Shown here piece by piece: positions 5,753-6,574 of a DNA stretch of 6,574 bases. A program made the translations under genes and the position numbers. Source of the DNA: Streptosporangiaceae bacterium. Its GTDB lineage: Bacteria > Actinomycetota > Actinomycetes > Streptosporangiales > Streptosporangiaceae. The notes beneath the pieces are model-generated. The model saw only the letters and a list, made by a program, of their open reading frames with translations, was not told where the DNA came from and made no database searches. Each line of letters begins with the position of its first letter. The stretch's first letter is position 1. The stretch lies in assembly GCA_030045175.1 (NCBI GenBank), contig JASIBM010000505.1, positions 1 to 6,574 on the forward strand, written 5' to 3'.

Positions 5753-6574
5753 ATGTCGTCACAGGAATCCGCGCCCGAGGGAACCCCACGCCAGGTGTTC
5801 GGTGCGATGCTGAGGTTCTACCGGTCCAAGGCAGGGCTCACCCAAGATCAGCTCGCCACCTTGGCGCACGTCTCAGGAAAGCTGATCAGCGCCTACGAGA
5901 ACGGCTGGCGGGTGCCGACCCGGCCGACCACGGCCGACATCGACAGCGTGGCCGAACTCGGCACGCACGGGGCACTCATCGCACTATGGGATCAGTTCGA
6001 ACACGGAATGAATTACCAGGCATATCCTGACTGGTTCCAGGACTGGCCAGAGCGCGAGGCCACGGCGACCACGCTGCGCGGATACGAGCCATCGGTCGTG
6101 CCTGGCCTGCTCCAGACCGACATGTACGCCCGCGCGGTCTTCGGCACCAGGATCGGCGCGACCGAGCACGAGATCGACGAGCAGGTCGCGGCCAGGCTCA
6201 AGCGGCAGGAGATCTTGACAAGGCCGCAGCCGCCGACGCTCTGGGTGATCTTGGACGAGTCCGTGCTCAGGCGCCCGGTCGGCGGGCGACAGGTGATGAT
6301 CGAGCAGGTCAGCCGGCTTGTCGATGCGGCGCAGCGGCCGAACATCGTCATCGAGGTCATCCCGCTGACCGTGGGCGCGCATGAAGGTCTAAGCGGCGCA
6401 TTCGCGATCGCCGATTTCAAGAGCGAGCCGAGCGTCGCCTATCAGGAAACCGCGATTCAGGGTCAGGTTGTACAAGACTCCGAACAAGTCAGCACGCTGA
6501 TCACCAAGTGGACTACGCTGGGCACCGAGGCGCTTCCGAGGCGCGCCTCGCTGGCACTACTAGAGGAAGCAGCA
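5753..6574 (+). CDS. XRE-family helix-turn-helix regulator with DUF5753 domain (partial, stop off the window)
   Basis: There are 274 codons and no stop before the window ends; full-length relatives are usually about 270-290 residues, so little is missing. Residues 14-70 form the XRE helix-turn-helix: FGAMLRFYRSKAGLTQDQLA, then VSGKLISAYENGWRVPT. Residues 91-272 match DUF5753, with signatures YPDWFQDWPEREATATTLR (91-109), VVPGLLQTDMYARAV (115-129), LKRQEILTRPQPPTLWVILDES (149-170), VLRRPVGG (171-178), RPNIVIEVIPLTVGAHEGLSGAF (195-217) and a closing ALPRRASLALLEEAA. It is a cytoplasmic DNA-binding protein of the large WhiJ-like family in actinomycetes, which often works with small DUF397 proteins and RsbW-like ATPases. 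A DUF397 gene may follow just beyond the edge. GGGAGG five bases upstream fixes the start. The gene uses several CTA and GTA codons, a little less biased than its neighbours. Confidence 0.92.
   Translation, partial: MSSQESAPEGTPRQVFGAMLRFYRSKAGLTQDQLATLAHVSGKLISAYENGWRVPTRPTTADIDSVAELGTHGALIALWDQFEHGMNYQAYPDWFQDWPEREATATTLRGYEPSVVPGLLQTDMYARAVFGTRIGATEHEIDEQVAARLKRQEILTRPQPPTLWVILDESVLRRPVGGRQVMIEQVSRLVDAAQRPNIVIEVIPLTVGAHEGLSGAFAIADFKSEPSVAYQETAIQGQVVQDSEQVSTLITKWTTLGTEALPRRASLALLEEAA

Noticed and set aside
5984..6420. Minus-strand open frames of 132 and 135 codons opposite the regulator
   Set aside because: They lie inside the well-supported DUF5753 coding region and have no family features.
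1..6574. Mobile element, CRISPR array, tRNA or rRNA
   Set aside because: No transposase or integrase motifs, terminal inverted repeats, regular spaced repeats or cloverleaf signatures were seen on either strand.

Overview
This is a GC-rich window with strong G/C preference at third codon positions, which points to an actinomycete. The pairing of an anti-sigma-type ATPase with a divergent helix-turn-helix/DUF5753 regulator is typical of Streptomyces, Streptosporangiales and related spore-forming or filamentous actinobacteria. I cannot name the species.

Layout: five genes lie on the minus strand and one on the plus strand. Read in the minus direction from about 5.6 kb, they are a HATPase_c/RsbW-like ATP-binding protein (5575-5033), an AbiEii-like nucleotidyltransferase-fold protein (about 4987-4181), a calcineurin-like metallophosphoesterase (4133-3195), a 12-helix APC-family amino acid/amine permease (2957-1329) and the N-terminal 398 residues of an FAD-dependent dimethylglycine/sarcosine oxidoreductase-like enzyme that leaves the window at base 1 (1194-1). 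Divergent from these, an XRE-family DUF5753 regulator starts at 5753 on the plus strand and leaves the window at 6574 without a stop. Neither edge gene has both of its ends inside the window.

How they may work together: the permease and the oxidoreductase look like a small catabolic unit that imports an N-methylated amine or amino acid (for example a glycine betaine breakdown product) and demethylates it oxidatively. The substrate is inferred, not shown. The HATPase and the DUF5753 regulator form a classic actinobacterial regulatory pair around a 177-base divergent promoter region with an AT-rich island and two perfect 10-base palindromes. The nucleotidyltransferase and the metallophosphoesterase lie 47 bases apart and could be co-transcribed behind the HATPase gene. 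That pair is the least understood part of the window.

No rRNA, tRNA, CRISPR array, insertion sequence or prophage gene was seen. The candidate oddities are the nucleotidyltransferase-phosphoesterase pair, a TTA codon in the weakly coding start of the HATPase gene, a hairpin that displays the ribosome binding site of the phosphoesterase, and a helically phased direct repeat upstream of the permease. None of these proves a new system.
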